A DNA stretch of 64,000 bases from Palaemon carinicauda (lineage: Eukaryota; Arthropoda; Malacostraca; Decapoda; Palaemonidae): assembly GCF_036898095.1 (NCBI RefSeq), contig NC_090751.1, positions 81,008,455-81,072,454 on the forward strand, read 5' to 3'. The notes under the pieces were generated by a model that worked only from the letters and a program-made list of their open reading frames with translations, was not told the DNA's origin and made no database searches. Of this stretch, positions 12,460 to 23,861 are shown piece by piece (within the stretch, counting starts at the first letter, position 1; every line of letters begins with the position of its first letter). The position numbers were made by a program, and so were the translations under genes.

Positions 12460-13308
12460 GATTTTGATCAAAGTGAAAATCTATTTTTGGGTGAGAGGAC
12501 CATGTCGTCCTGATGGAAGGGTTCCTATAGGTATAGATTTAACGCTTCGATGTAAGAGGGAAGAGTGGCAAAAGAAAGGGGTGCCATTCTTGGTACCCGG
12601 TGGATCCCCTTCCCTACTACTACCGCAATGCCATTACTATTCTTGCCATTAAGCGGAAATGGCCACATATAAAGTAATTTTGGGAGGGATCAGTAAGAGG
12701 GTGGGTCCATCAGGAGGACATGGCCCTCTCACCCAAAAGTAGATTTTTCACTTTGATCAAAATCCGTGTCTTGGGCTCAGGCTATGTCGTGCTGATGGAA
12801 ATATACTAGAGAATTGTCTCGAAATTACTATTAGCTGTGGGTTTGTGTATGTGCCTTCTACCTTGAATAGATTTCCTTATCTGGTCTACTAGACCTATAT
12901 GTGAGATTCCAGAGATCTGTTACTTCCACTAAACCTGGAGCTGGTTTAGTGCCTCCTACCCCCAGCAGGGAAATGTCGATGTCAACAATAAGGATTTAAG
13001 GTTTGTATTTCATGTTGGAACAAAAAGGAAAACATTGAAGCATACCTTTTTACTTACCTTAAGAATATAAGTTTATTCCTCTAGAAAACATTATTGTGAT
13101 TTTGAGGACCTAAACCCCATACAGGGGTTTTAGTGAAACTCTAGCATACTTTATTAGCCTATAACTGAGGGAGAAGTAATAAGGCGCAAATACGGTTAAG
13201 TATTTTATTATGCAAATAAATTATTAAATATAGTTACAACAAAGTATGAATCTGATCCAGCATTACAACACTCCAAAACCCATATTTTCTCGTATAGAAA
13301 AAATATAC
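12456..13308 (-). mobile_element. DIRS-B: 3' end fragment
   Basis: The fragment has the left terminal sequence (AACAGATTTTG...GGGTGAGAGG), a shortened left ITR missing roughly the middle part, the ICR and about 500 bp of 3' untranslated region, and then stops at the left end of DIRS-C. No coding part is left. The ITR variant resembles A and F. F, on the far side of C-E-D, contains only a leader and a right end, so B and F could be the two remnants of one element, but the coding part is missing and I cannot prove it. Confidence 0.75.
12706..12800. repeat. DIRS-B ICR
   Basis: It contains the complement of the left end of B (CCATCAGGAGGACATGGCC onward) joined to the complement of a right end (TTGGGCTCAGGC...CTGATGG). 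The centre reads CCGTGTCTTGGG rather than the usual T-run, so it has mutated at the joining point. Confidence 0.75.
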
Positions 13309-13352
13309 AACAGATTTTGAGCGAAGCGAAAAATCTATTTTTGGGTGAGATA

Positions 13353-13709
13353 GACATGACGTCCTGATAGAAGGTTCCTTCAGTGACCTCCTAAGGGTAT
13401 ATATGACTACAGTAGATATTCCCAGAGAATTAAACTAAAGGTTTCACAGAATTCTAACTTCTGGCACGAGTACCCATAAGGTTTCCCTTTAGGATATCGT
13501 ATAATAACAGGGGATGTATGCTTGACACGCCACATAGCTATCTGCACCCCACATAGCGTTTACGCTTCGAGGCGGAAGTGTGGCAAGTATGGGAGGAGCC
13601 GTTACAAATCTCTCCTCCTTCGTTTCTGTTACGGTACTCGGCGACGTCACATCCGACCGCCATGTTGGATTGATGCCCCCAGGGCGCGCTTTTCCTCATT
13701 CCTTCGGCG
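13353..13709. repeat. DIRS-C left ITR
   Basis: Inverted match to 28556-28922 at the right end of DIRS-D. Shared blocks include GGATATCGTA, CCACATAGCTATCTGC and CGCTTCGAGG. It carries a GACGTCA word. The true partner of this ITR was lost with the 5' end of C. Confidence 0.7.
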
Positions 13710-13780
13710 TTTATGCCAGCCTCCATGATACAATAAGATAGGGAGGGGCCTGGCAGGCCGAAATAGAGAACCAGGGCGGG

Positions 13781-13876
13781 TCCATCAGGACGTCAAGGCT
13801 ATCTCACCCAAAAATAGATTTTTCGCTTTGCTCAAAATCCATTTTTTAGGATCAAACCATGACGTCCTGATGGAAG
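13781..13876. repeat. DIRS-C ICR
   Basis: Complement of the left end (CCATCAGGACGTCAAGGC...CTCAAAATCC) followed by the complement of a right end, ending CGTCCTGATGG. One or two substitutions separate it from a perfect match to the left terminus. Confidence 0.8.
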
Positions 13877-14653
13877 TGTACCAGAGAATTAATGTATCGT
13901 GGATTTTTTCCCTTTTGTAGTGTCTTCGACTTCTAAACAATATTCCTTTGGTCTGGTGACCTTAGAGACCGTGACATCTCCATTACATGTCACTACCGAT
14001 AGCATATACTATGTTATAGCTTCCTGCCTCCCTGGCAGGGAAGTCCTACTTGGACGTAAGGAACATCTTGAAGTTACTTTGATGAAGAAACTCACCTGTA
14101 AACGAAGATCTTGCCGGTCTCGTAGACAGATCAGGAAAATTAAGTAACTGTGTTGGAACAAATTTTACTTTTCTCTAGGTGAGTATGCATCAGATAAGAG
14201 CAATATTATAACATAGATTATAATAAGGATAATAAAATCTCTAACAGCATTTTATCTCATATGATAGGGCGAAATGAGACGCATATGGTAACGAAAAATT
14301 CCATTTTATTCAATTAAATTTTAGAATTAATATGAAATAAATAAATTTCAATAAAATGCAGTTAACAAACATAGACTAAAGACAACAAAAGTTGTGGGTG
14401 TGGAAGCTGAAAAGAAAGAACTTGCCATTACATGCATAAGTTCCAAGAGAACTATAAAGTCTTTAAAAGTCTTATGTACACTTCATGTCCAAAAACATGT
14501 GGCACACGTGTTCCTGTCTATGTTACTTCACCTTTGTAGAAGAACAGTCCGTAGTGTCACCAGGTGGCACTTAAAATCACTATGTTTCACACTGGGGTCA
14601 ACACAGGCACCCGTTGAGTTAGAGTCCCGAATAACTCACTTTTCTGCGCAGCA

Positions 14654-15890
14654 CTAAGCAGCAGGCTTTAACACACTACCTGCTGCCACCACGTAACGCT
14701 TCAGTCCACGCACCTGCTTTGCATAGTGTTTGAAAAACACTCTTGTGGATTTCCAGCCTGTGAAGATCGAAGGCTTTCGAAATCCATTGCTTGAGAGAAG
14801 TTTAGGGAAGAGGCGACTTTCCTGGGATCATGACCTGCGGGTGTACTGTCAGGATCCGCTCTGCGAATAAAGTAGGTGATCTTCGCCCTTAGTTGTTTGA
14901 GTGACAAATCAGATCCCAATGTTTCTCCTTTAAAAAGCTGTCCTCCACCAAAGTCTGAAGTTCTTCGAAGATAGACCTTTAGACTCTCCACTGGGCATAG
15001 AGAGACATCTTCCTTCAGAGGGCAGATTCTCCAGGGACCCCACCTCTTAGTGGGAAGTTCATTCTTGGCGAGAAACGTTGGGTCAGGGAAGAGGGTAAGT
15101 TTCCCTGTCTCGGCGAACAGTATCTGGCCCTCTTCTCTAGATAAAGCCACTATTTCACTGACTCGGGCTCCCGAGGCGAGAGCAAAAAGGAAAATCACTT
15201 TTTGAGTCAAGTCTTTCAGAGGGCAAGATTCATTGTCCAGACTAGAGGCAAAATGGAGCACCTTATCAAGAGACCAGGAGATGGGTCTCGGTGGAGGTAC
15301 AGGACGGAGTCTAGCACATGCCTTTGGCAGCTTGTTAAAGATGTCGTTGGACAGGTCCATCTGGAAGGCGTAAAGTAATGGTCTTGTCAAGCACGATTTG
15401 CAAGTGGAAATCGTGTTGGCTGCTAAGCCTTGTCCATGAGGGTGAATGAAGGACAGACAAAAATCTATAGAGATTTCTGTAGGATTTTTAGCCTTGACGA
15501 AGGACACTCATTTCTTCCAGGATGACTCGTATTGCCTTCTGGTAGACTTTGTTTTGTATTTCTCTAAGAAGTCTAAACATTTCTTCGAGATCCCAAACCT
15601 CTTCTTGACGGCTAGGGAGAGAAAATGAGATGAAGGTCTCGGGTTTTCCTTGATGAAGCGAAGACAGTCAACTTCTGAACCTGCTGGAAGAGACCTGGGT
15701 CCGGCAGAGGGACCAGCTTGGGCTGTAACTCCAAGACTAGAGGGAACCAGTTGCTTTGGGGCCACTTGGGTGCCACTAGGGCTGCTGTTCCCTTGAAGGT
15801 TCTCAGCTTGGTGAGGACTGTCAGCAGAAGGCTGGGTGGAGGGAACAAGTAAATCTTGGACCATCTGTTCCAGTCCACGGACATGGCGTC
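14654..15890 (-). pseudogene. DIRS-C tyrosine recombinase, broken
   Basis: Most of the recombinase is readable in one frame. The core-binding part has VDCLRFI and RRQYESSWKK, then comes a TGA at 15508-15510 replacing the tryptophan of KKWVSF, then FALASGARVSEIVAL with the first catalytic arginine and AGHDPRKVASSLNF with the HxxR pair. A 1-base loss near 14767, just before TGWKS, puts the catalytic tyrosine (FFKHYAKQV in relatives) into another frame. A codon is also missing in the LSFFIH block. The natural end is the TAG at 14654-14656. Two lesions make the copy inactive. Confidence 0.85.
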
Positions 15891-17477
15891 CACCGCTTCC
15901 ACTCTGGGGTCCTCGTATGGGGCCACGTAAAGAGGAAGTTGCTTGTTGTCGCTCGTCGCGAAGAGGTCGATCTGCAGTTCCGGGACTTAATGGGAGATGA
16001 AGGAGAATGATTCTGCGTCTAGTGACCATTCCGACTCTATTGGGATTGTCCTCGATAGAGCGTCCGCCGTCACGTTGCGGAATCCTTGTAGGTGAACTGC
16101 TGAGAGGTGCCATCTCTTCTTGTCCGCTAGGCGGAAGATGGGCAACAGCACTTGGTTGAGTTGGGGCGATCTTGAGCCCTGGCGGTTGAGACATCTGACC
16201 ACAACGGAGCTGTCCAGAGTTAGACGGATGTGGATCGAGGGACGTGGAGACTGAAGAGAGTAAGAAGAACTGCCATGGCCTCCAAGATGTTGATGTGAAA
16301 CCTCTTGAATAGGGGAGACCATGTTCCTTGAACTTGTCGCTGATGGGAGTGACCCCCACATCCTTCTAGTAAAGCATCCGTGTGGATAATGACCGCCGGA
16401 AGTGGTGGCTGAAGAGGAACTGATCTTCTCAGGTTCTTTGCTTCCGACCATGGTTTTAGGAGTGAGCGAAGCCTGGTTGGTAGAGGTCTCTTAAGATCTC
16501 TTCAAGCAATGGATGCATTTCTTCTCCAGACTCCCGATGCATCTTTTAGCTGTGCTCGTAGCACTGGTTCTGTCACTGAGGCAAACTGGAGGGAGCCGAG
16601 CACCTGTTCCTGTTGTCGTCTTGAAATCCGTTTGGATTTTAGGAGTCTCTTGACAGATCCCGCTATTTCCTTCCTTTTCTTCAGAAGGATGGAAAGACGG
16701 TGTGACTGAAGGTTCCAATGGATTCCTAGCCATTGGAACTTCTGAGCTGGAGACAGTGGAGACTTTTTGGTGTTGATTTTGAAACCCAGATGTTCCAGGA
16801 ATTGGGTCACCTTTCTGGAAGCACGCGAGCATTCTTCTGAGGATGCTGCCCAAACCAACAAGTCGTCTACGTAGGCCATCACCTGGACGCCTTGAAGGCG
16901 TAGCTGTTGGACGATCGTGTCTGCGAGCTTCGTGAAGATTCTTGGAGCTATGTTTGAGTCCGAAGGGCATGGCCCTGAAAGCGTACTGCCTTCTTTGAAG
17001 CTTGAATCCTAGGTAGGAGGAAGCCTGGTGATTCATTGGAATGTGCCAGTAGGCGTCCGCCAAGTCTATTGAGACCGTGTAGGCCTTGTGAGGAAGTAGG
17101 GCTCTTATATGTTGAAGAGTCAGCATCTTGAATTTGTTGTTCGCTATGAACTTGTTGAGAGGGTACAAGTCCAGAATGACTCTGAGTTTGTCGGAGTCCT
17201 TCTTGGGAACACAGAATAGTCTTCTTTGGAACCTGGTGGACTTCACCCTCTTGATCACCTGCTTGTTCAAGAGTTCTAGGACGTATTCTTCCAGGACGGG
17301 GGTGGAGTGTTGGAAGAATTGGTGGAAGGTTGGATGTGGTGTTACCCAGCTCCCCCCTAGTCCCTTCTTGACGATGCTATGAGCCCAAGGATCGAAGGTC
17401 CAACGATCCTGAAAGTGGCGGAGTCTTCCTCCCACCAGAAGCATTTCATTGCATCTGGTTTCCCGAGGGTTTGCCAC
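15612..17477 (-). pseudogene. DIRS-C reverse transcriptase / RNase H, broken
   Basis: The RT runs from NEMLLVGGRL and WTFDPWAHSI through FCVPKKDSDKL, SIDLADAYWHIPM (motif A) and AMPFGLK. There a 1-base insertion near 16952 shifts the frame. Motif C is YVDD, not the YLDD of the other copies, and is read in the frame 16882-16502, which ends with a TGA at the same arginine codon as in DIRS-A. RNase H blocks follow in another frame (IRLTLDSSVVV and GFRNVTADALSR, 16451-15987), interrupted by a TAA before VPEL. The last piece, 15926-15612, has the WNRW and YLFPP tail. Confidence 0.85.
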
Positions 17478-19111
17478 CTAGGCCGCCTGCTCCCCTCCCT
17501 CCTCTCACTCTAGATGGACGTCGAGAGGAGTCTCTGCCGGAGCCTCTACCTTTGGGGTGAAAGGTAGGGGATTGCCTTTCGTAAGCTGGTGTGAAGACTG
17601 GTGACTGAGCCACCACCGGCTGAGGGACCAACTGAAAGGTCTGTTGTGGCTGAGCCACCAACTGGGGAGTAGCGGGTGCCGGAAACTGGCGTTTAGCCTG
17701 ACGCTGCTGGGGACGGGGCTTGTTAGACTTCTTCTTAGGTTGGGGGCCATCATCCTGAGAAGATTTCCTCTTTCAAGACATGCTCCACTTGTTGAGAAGG
17801 TTCCGGTTCTCGGTGGCGGCTCTGTCAACGATCTCTTTCATGAGGTCGTTAGGAAAGAGATATTTACCCAAAATGTTGGAGGAAATCAGTTTCTGGGGTT
17901 CGTGCTTGACGGTGGCATCTGCAAACACGAATTCTCTACAGGCTCTCCGGGCCTTGATGAAGCTATATAATTCCTTCGTCAAGGTGGCAAGGTGGGTCTT
18001 TGCAAGAACCATGTAGAAGCCTGGGACCCGAATGTCCCCGGCCATTGTCTCAAGCTGTACTTGAAAAGACAGAGAGGCAGCCAGCCTCTCTTTTGTGTCT
18101 TGCTCCCGACGCAGAAGGTACTCGGTGAGCTTGAGGAGGTTTTCGTTAAACTGACGTCCCGCAACGTCAGCCTCCAACTTTCCTACCGCGAAAGTTAACT
18201 GGATATCTTTCCAGCTTTTGTCGTCGGGAGGGAGGGCGAGGGAGAGAGGCCTACATTCCTCCAATGTGGGGCAGGGCTTCCCTTCCTCCACTGCCTTCAG
18301 CACTGCCAGCAGGGACTTCTCGGCGAAAGGAAAGACCATGGTGGTAGGAGCAAGAAAGGATGGGTGCTTCTTGCTTAGGGCCGGCACCTTGGAGTTGGTG
18401 TAGCCCCTGCTCTTGAGGCAGTCGGCTAGAAGAGCTTGGGCCTTAGCATGGTCAAATACTATGACCTCCTTAGGCTCGGTCTCCTCCTTGGAGACTGGTT
18501 CGGATTTGAGATGGACCTAACAGTCCGGCTTCGAAGCTAGGCCAGAACTCCACCTCTTCAAGGGGAACGGCGCCCAGCTTAGGGTTGATGACGATGCGTC
18601 CGCTCGTGATGGGCATGTGTTCTGCATGCCACCAAGGATTTTTCACTGAGCAGGAGAGAAGATTCTTGACGCTGATCTTCTTCGTCGTCTGTTTCTGCAT
18701 GCGCATGATCTCCCTCTTAAGGTCCGCATGTCCCTGGCCGAACTTCTCATCCAGGAGTGCCACCAAGGCTTGGAGGGTATCCTGGGTGCCCACCACTGCC
18801 GGCACTGGGGTGGCAGAGGTAGAGGGGACCGGTTCTGATATGGCAATGTAAGAAACAGAGGGGGCGCCGGCGACCTCGCCCTCGGAGTCAGAAGTCTCCA
18901 CTTGATCTTCCTCATTTTGACCCTCAGCCATCAGGGTCCTTTCGGTATTATCTGACACATCCGACATCTTCTCCACTTCGTCGATATGACAGTCTTGGAG
19001 AGTGTCCGAAACGTCCGGTTCGACTGTCAGTTGGACGCAGGGGATCTCCGACTTGGGAATGACAGCATCTGCAGATGCCTTAGGAAAGAGCAAAGCTCTC
19101 ATCCTCTCGTT
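17446..19111 (-). pseudogene. DIRS-C Gag-like protein, 5'-truncated and broken
   Basis: Gag from the block MRALLFPKASADAV to the RG-rich C-terminus. The first about 90 residues, including the Cys/His cluster, are missing because the element is cut at 19111. Features: an acidic patch after MSDVSDNTERTLM, the CSVKNPWWHAEHM block, a frameshift between about 18530 and 18390, the core with LLRREQDTKERLAAS, a TGA at 17773-17775, a KR-rich segment and a Q-rich linker. The end overlaps the RT start in another frame, as in G and H. Confidence 0.8.
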
Positions 19112-19114
19112 TGG

Positions 19115-19176
19115 GCATCAGGACGACATGGTTATCTCACCCAAAAATAGATTTTTCGCTTCGCTCAAAATCCGTT
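19115..19176. repeat. Isolated 62-bp DIRS terminal piece
   Basis: Reverse complement of a DIRS left terminus (CATCAGGACGACATGG...CAAAATCCGTT), placed directly between the broken gag of C and the leader of E. It could be the 3' end of a plus-strand element of which nothing else remains, or half of an ICR. Its variant (GACGACATGG) does not match C. Confidence 0.75.
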
Positions 19177-20878
19177 ATATAAACCGATACTCGTCTCCAG
19201 TGGAGATTTAAGGGTAATCCCTCCTACCCTCTGAGTGTAGCCTTAGGCTACAACCCTAGTTGGTCATGCCTCAAGTTGTCATTCAGGCAGGACTAGGCTA
19301 GGGTTTTCTGTCCCTTCCCTTAGCCACAGTTGGTTTCGGTCAGAACCTCAGAGTATACTGTATAGTTTTGTGTCGGCAGCCGGCCGGCAGGGTGAATAGT
19401 CATTCCCCTGTTGGACTACGCTGCCGGCATAGGAGGCTAGACCTTCCTAGGCCGCAACTGCAGGGGTTGTATGATATTGCCACCTTCTCCCTGCGGTCTA
19501 GTAGACCAGTCCTGTGTTCACAGACCCTAGGCTAAAGAATAGACATTCTTCTGCCGCCTAGGATGGCGCCGGCACTGGAACTCTGTTTCTCTATTGTTAA
19601 GAGGAGGCAGCAAGCCTGCTGCCAGCCCCTTAACTGTATTGGCAGACCCTAGGCTGAAGAATAGATATTCTCCTGCCGCCTAGGATGGCGCCGATACTGA
19701 AACAGAGTTTCTTAAAGGCGTGGATGGACCGGCAACCCTGTCGACTCCTTCCACACCTCACACTGGGCCCTTCCCCCCCCCCCCTCTGTCCTTTAGTAAT
19801 GGCCTAGCCATCGCAACCCTTTGGCCATTGTCCTGCAATCTCACCGCTTAGTCGCTCAGCTTTCCCTTATGGACGCAAGGCTCCAGGAAAGCTGTACCGG
19901 CTGGGCCAGCTGCCGGCAGGAGATCCCTTTACTGTAGAGTGTTCTTCAGTCCTCTCTTGGACTACCATCCACAGACCTGTGGCCGCCAGAGACCGGCAAT
20001 GGTTTGTGTGTGGGTGGAAGCCTGAATGATACACTCTCCCCATCCATTTGAACCCTCATTCTGGAGGAAGGTAGTAAGACTGAGCTCTTACATCCTTATT
20101 TACTGTTGATACACATTTAATAAGGCACCCTTCACTCCTTGCTTTCTCTCTCTCTATTGGCTAGTGCCGCCGGGTACTAACCTAGCCGGCACCTGCCGGC
20201 CGGGTTAATACTGCTGGCCACTACCCTAGCCGGCAAGGCGCCAGCAGGACTAGTGTGCCGGCAGCTGACAACCCACCGACAGGTGCCGGCAGCTGACAAG
20301 CCGCCGACAGGTGCCGGCAGCTGACAAGCCGCCGACAGGTGCCGGCAGCTGACAAGCCGCCGACAGGTGCCGGCCGGGTTGATGCTGCCGGCCACTACCC
20401 TGACCGGCAAGACGCCCGCTGGACTAGTGCGCCGGCAGTCAGTGAGCTGCCGGCCACCACCCCAGCCTGTAATGCGCCGGCTGAACTGTGCCCCAGGTGC
20501 TAGCCTTGCCGGCAACATGCGGGCTAGTACTACAGTATATGACTATACAGTGGCCTGTATATTTGCAATATAGATCATACTGCAAACAGAAAGTAATAGT
20601 ATAAAGTATACAGTAGTTAATTTTCCAACATACCCTGTGTGTCCATGCAAAGTCTATTGTTGAGACCATACTATATAAGGAAAGGAAGATTTCTTTTCAT
20701 ATACTGATAGATGATCAGTTACAAATGACCCTCATTATTAAACCTTTGGGAAGTCAGTGTTCAGTTACACTTATCTATCTTTACAGGGTAGAACTTTTCC
20801 ATTGGGCTTCCTGAATAGGAAAACCCTAGGCTTTAATTTTGAGGGAGGTCACAGCAATTGGCTGGACAGGAAACACAT
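19177..20878 (+). other. DIRS-E 5' leader, noncoding
   Basis: About 1.7 kb without a convincing ORF. It is rich in GCCGGC words and in CCTAGGCT-type words, like the leaders of A, D, G and H. Two related 70-bp blocks starting with GCCGGCCGGGTT flank a 28-bp minisatellite (near 20194 and 20369), and a C-run lies near 19767. The conserved GGTCAC(A/G)GCAATTGGCTGG block near 20847 just precedes the predicted intron donor. Confidence 0.6.
20255..20366. repeat. 28-bp minisatellite, four copies
   Basis: Four direct copies of a 28-bp unit (GTGCCGGCAGCTGACA followed by AGCCGCCGACAG). The first has three differences and the next three are identical. It lies in the leader of DIRS-E. There are no spacers, so it is not CRISPR-like. 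Confidence 0.95.
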
Positions 20879-21022
20879 GTATGTGTCTTTCCTAATTCTT
20901 TTTTAGCTTATCTATCCTATGCTAAATGCCATAAAAATGCAAAAATATTAATGATAATATTTATATAGTTTATCAGGTGAGATGAACTACCATATACTCA
21001 TTTAGTTTTCCTCTCTTTACAG
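20879..21022 (+). other. Predicted mini-intron upstream of gag (DIRS-E)
   Basis: A GTATGT donor-like site at 20879 and a pyrimidine-rich tract with TTTACAG ending at 21022 frame 144 bp. The Gag reading frame opens directly after the AG with GAGGA and has no ATG before the Cys/His cluster, so a start codon from an upstream exon is expected. The same donor and acceptor arrangement is found in D, G and H1-H3. Confidence 0.6.
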
Positions 21023-22960
21023 GAGGACCCCCCTAAATGCGCGCGAGTCTTCTGCAACGTCAGGAGCAAGGACTTCTGTGGCCATGTGGAGTGCAGGGCG
21101 CACTCTCTCTGTTCCATCACCAAGGGAACTCTCAAGTACTGGGACCCCCAGGTCTGCAATGTATGCAAAGCCTTGGTTACTGAGGCTTTTGATGACCCCA
21201 AGACAGCAGAGTCAAGGGATGCAGCACGGAGTAAGCTACGCAGATGGGTTCGTGGCTTCCAGAAGAATGCCACGGGGCCTTACCTTCCGAAAGAACAGAT
21301 GCGGGCCTATCTGTTCCCTAAGGCAACTGCGGATGCCGTGATACCACAGCCTCAACCTGAGGTCCCTTGCGTCCAGATTTCCGTAGATACGGATGTTTCG
21401 GACGCGATGAAGGACATCCATCTAGATGATGAGAGGATGTCAGAGGTGTCAGAAGACACCGAGAAGGACCTTCTTGCAAAGGGTCAAGAAGAGGAGTCTA
21501 CCTTGGCTCCTGAGACTGAAGAGGACGACGTCGAATCGGAGTCCGTTTCGTCGGTTCCACCCCAGAACCAGTGCCCTCTATGTCTTCTGCTCCTCCATCT
21601 GACGAAATGGGAAAAGCCCTGGCTAGTCTCATGACCATGATGGAGAGTCTTCATAAGCAAAACGGAGAGAAGAACGCAGCTCTGAGGAAAGAGATGCACC
21701 ATCTTGCAGCATCCCGTGGGTCTCACAAGAGATTCAATGTGAAGGATCTTCCTTCGTGTTCCGAAGTAAAGCCTTGGAGGCATGAAAAGTACACACCAAT
21801 TACAAACGGGAAGATCTTCATTTCAGAGAAGCTGGGAGCCGTCCTCATTGAGGATGTCAACTTTTGGCCCAGCTTTGAGTCTTACCCAGACTGCTTCGTC
21901 CGTCTGAAGGCGGAACCTGTGTCCAAGAAGGAGACAGAGCCGAAAGAGGTCATAGTTCTTGACCATGGGAAAGCTCAAGCTTTGATGGAAAGCAGTCTGA
22001 AAGACAGGGGCTTCACTAATTCTACTAAAGTGCCAGCCCTGAGTAAGAAACACCCTTCTTTTCTTGCTCCAGCTAAACTGGCCTTTCCCTTTGCGGAAGA
22101 AAGGTTTAAGGCAGTTATGAAGGAAGTAGAAGCTGGGAAACCTTGCCCTACACTTGAGGAGTGTAGGCCTTTATCCCTAGCTCTGCATATGGATGACAAA
22201 GACTGGAAGGAAATACATCTTACCTTCTCAGTTGGGAAGTTGGAGGCGGATATTGCTGGATGCCAGTTCAGCGAAAACCTCCCTAAGTTGTCTGACTTTC
22301 TCTTGCGTAGGGAGCAAGTTACAAAACAAAGGCTTGCCGCACCTCTGTCCCTCCAGATTACCTTGGAGGCAATGGCAAGTGACAATAGATCCCCAGAGTA
22401 AATGTTCATGGTCGTGGCCAAATCACATTAGGCAACGCTGGTCAAGGACCTATATGGCTTTGTTAGGGCCAGAAGAGCAAGTAGGGAGTTTGTGTTTCTT
22501 CGGCTGCGGTGAAGCACGAACCCAGGAAGCTGATATCTTCCAATATCTGGGGAAAAGACCTCTTAGCGAGTGAAGTGGTCAAGGAAGTAGTAGACAAGGC
22601 TGCCATGGAGAACAGGAATCTTCTCCAAAAGTGGGGCATGTCGGCTAACAGAAAGTCTTCCCCAGATGAGGGTCCTCACCCAAAGAGGAAGAAAAAGAGA
22701 CCAAGGTTGCCCTCTTGCCCTGTCAGACAACAACAACAACTTCCAATGACTGCGGTGGCCCAGATGGTGGCACAACCCCAACCCACCTACCAGATGGTAC
22801 TTCAGCAGATGGTGACCCAATCACCAGCCTTTACTCCCGCCTATGAGAGGCGGACCACTACCTTTCACCCTAAAGGTCCTCTAGACGCCCCTCAAGAGGA
22901 AGAGGGGGTAGGGGAGGACGCAGTCAAGGAGGCAAGTCCTCCGGACAACTGAAGCAATGA
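21023..22960 (+). pseudogene. DIRS-E Gag-like protein, broken
   Basis: It opens after the acceptor with the conserved Cys/His cluster (CARVFC, HVECRAHSLC, CNVC), then KLRRWVRGFQKNATGPYLP. The frame shifts near 21600 after the acidic region. The next frame (21571-22401) has FNVKDLPSCS, the VNFWPSFESYPDC block and LLRREQVTKQRLAA, ends with a TAA at 22399-22401, and has a second stop at 22429. A further shift near 22490 leads to KHEPRKLISSNIWGKDL and a KR-rich segment. A last shift near 22880 hides the RG-rich tail, whose true stop is the TGA at 22958. At least three shifts and two stops make it inactive. Confidence 0.85.
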
Positions 22961-23861
22961 GACGCTGCCGGTAGGAGGAAGACTCCAAACGTTTTGGGAT
23001 CGCTGGACCTTTGATCCCTGGGCCCACAGCCTAATCAAGAACGGACTAGGTTGGAACTGGAGGACAGCTCCACCATCATTTCCTCAATTCTTCCAACACT
23101 CCACCCCCGTTCTGGAAGAATATACCCGAGAACTCTTGAGCAAACAGGTGATAAGGAGGGCAAAGTCCATCAAATTCCAAGGAAGGCTGTTTTGTGTTCC
23201 CAAGAAGGACTCAGACAAACTCAGAGTCATTCTGGACTTGTCGCCACTCAGCAAGTTCATAGAAAACTACAAGTTCAGGATGTTAACCCTTCAACACATA
23301 AGGACCCTGCTGCCAAAACGGGAGTACACAGTCTCCATAGACATGGCAGATGCCTATTGGCATATTCCAATCAATCGGCCACTCTCCTCCTGCCTAGGAT
23401 TCAGGCTACAGAAGAAGAAATATGTCTTCAGAGCCATGCTCTTCGGACTAAACATAGCCCCAAGGATCTTTACAAAGCTTGCAGATGCAGTCGTTCAACA
23501 ACTACGCCTAGAAAGTGTCCAGGTGGTAGCCTAACTGGACGATTGGCTGGTGTGAGCAGCATTCAAGACGGAATGCATGCTAGCATCCAAGAAAGTGATC
23601 CAGTTCCTGGAACATCTGGGATTCAAGATCAACGTCAAAAAGTCTTGATTATCTCCAACTCAGGAGTTTCAATGGCTAGGAATGCATTGGAACTTGAAGT
23701 CACACCGCCTCTTCATTCCACAAAAGAAGAGGAGAGATATAGCGGGATCTGTCAAGAGACTACTGAAATCCGACAGGATATCAAGATGCCAACAGGAGAG
23801 AGTGCTGGGCTCCCTTCAGTTTGCATCAGTGACAGACCCAGTGCTAAGAGCATTTTATTAC
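22860..23861 (+). pseudogene. DIRS-E reverse transcriptase, broken and truncated
   Basis: The RT frame reads from ETLPVGGRL and WTFDPWAHSL through LFCVPKKDSDKL, VILDLSPLSKF, the motif A block SIDMADAYWHIPI and AMLFGLN. A TAA at 23532-23534 replaces the tyrosine codon of the YLDD box, and a TGA follows three codons after that box. The remainder reads to DPVLRA, where the element is cut. RNase H is absent. The alternative +2 frame stays open from 23051 to 23869 through these stops, which bears on the overlapping YR frame. Confidence 0.85.

Larger units (their letters stand above)
13309..19111 (-). mobile_element. DIRS-C: 5'-truncated DIRS element
   Basis: A minus-strand DIRS copy with left end AACAGATTTTGAGCG, left ITR, ICR, 3' region, YR, RT/RH and most of gag. 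It ends inside gag at about 19111, where sequence matching codons NER-MRALLFPK passes abruptly into a 62-bp DIRS end piece. The gag N-terminus, leader and right ITR are missing. Its left ITR pairs best with the right ITR of DIRS-D, so C and D belong to one subfamily. The 3' region 13877-14650 holds no gene; AATAAA-like signals on the minus strand lie near 14310. Confidence 0.85.
19177..23861 (+). mobile_element. DIRS-E: truncated plus-strand DIRS element
   Basis: The only DIRS copy on the plus strand here. It has a leader (19177-21022), gag and the first half of RT, and stops at about 23861 inside the RT thumb region (block DPVLRA). There it joins the 3' untranslated region of DIRS-D tail to tail. 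No right ITR, YR or ICR belongs to it, and no proper 5' end is seen. Gag and RT are both broken. C, E and D therefore stand in minus, plus, minus order, which suggests an inversion or successive rearrangements. Confidence 0.85.

Noticed and set aside
12368..12652. 94-codon ORF with Tyr-Ile repeats
   Set aside because: It is the translation of a (TA)n tract and the adjacent ITR of DIRS-B.
20255..20366. CRISPR-like repeat array
   Set aside because: The 28-bp units are contiguous without spacers, and the context is a eukaryotic retrotransposon leader.
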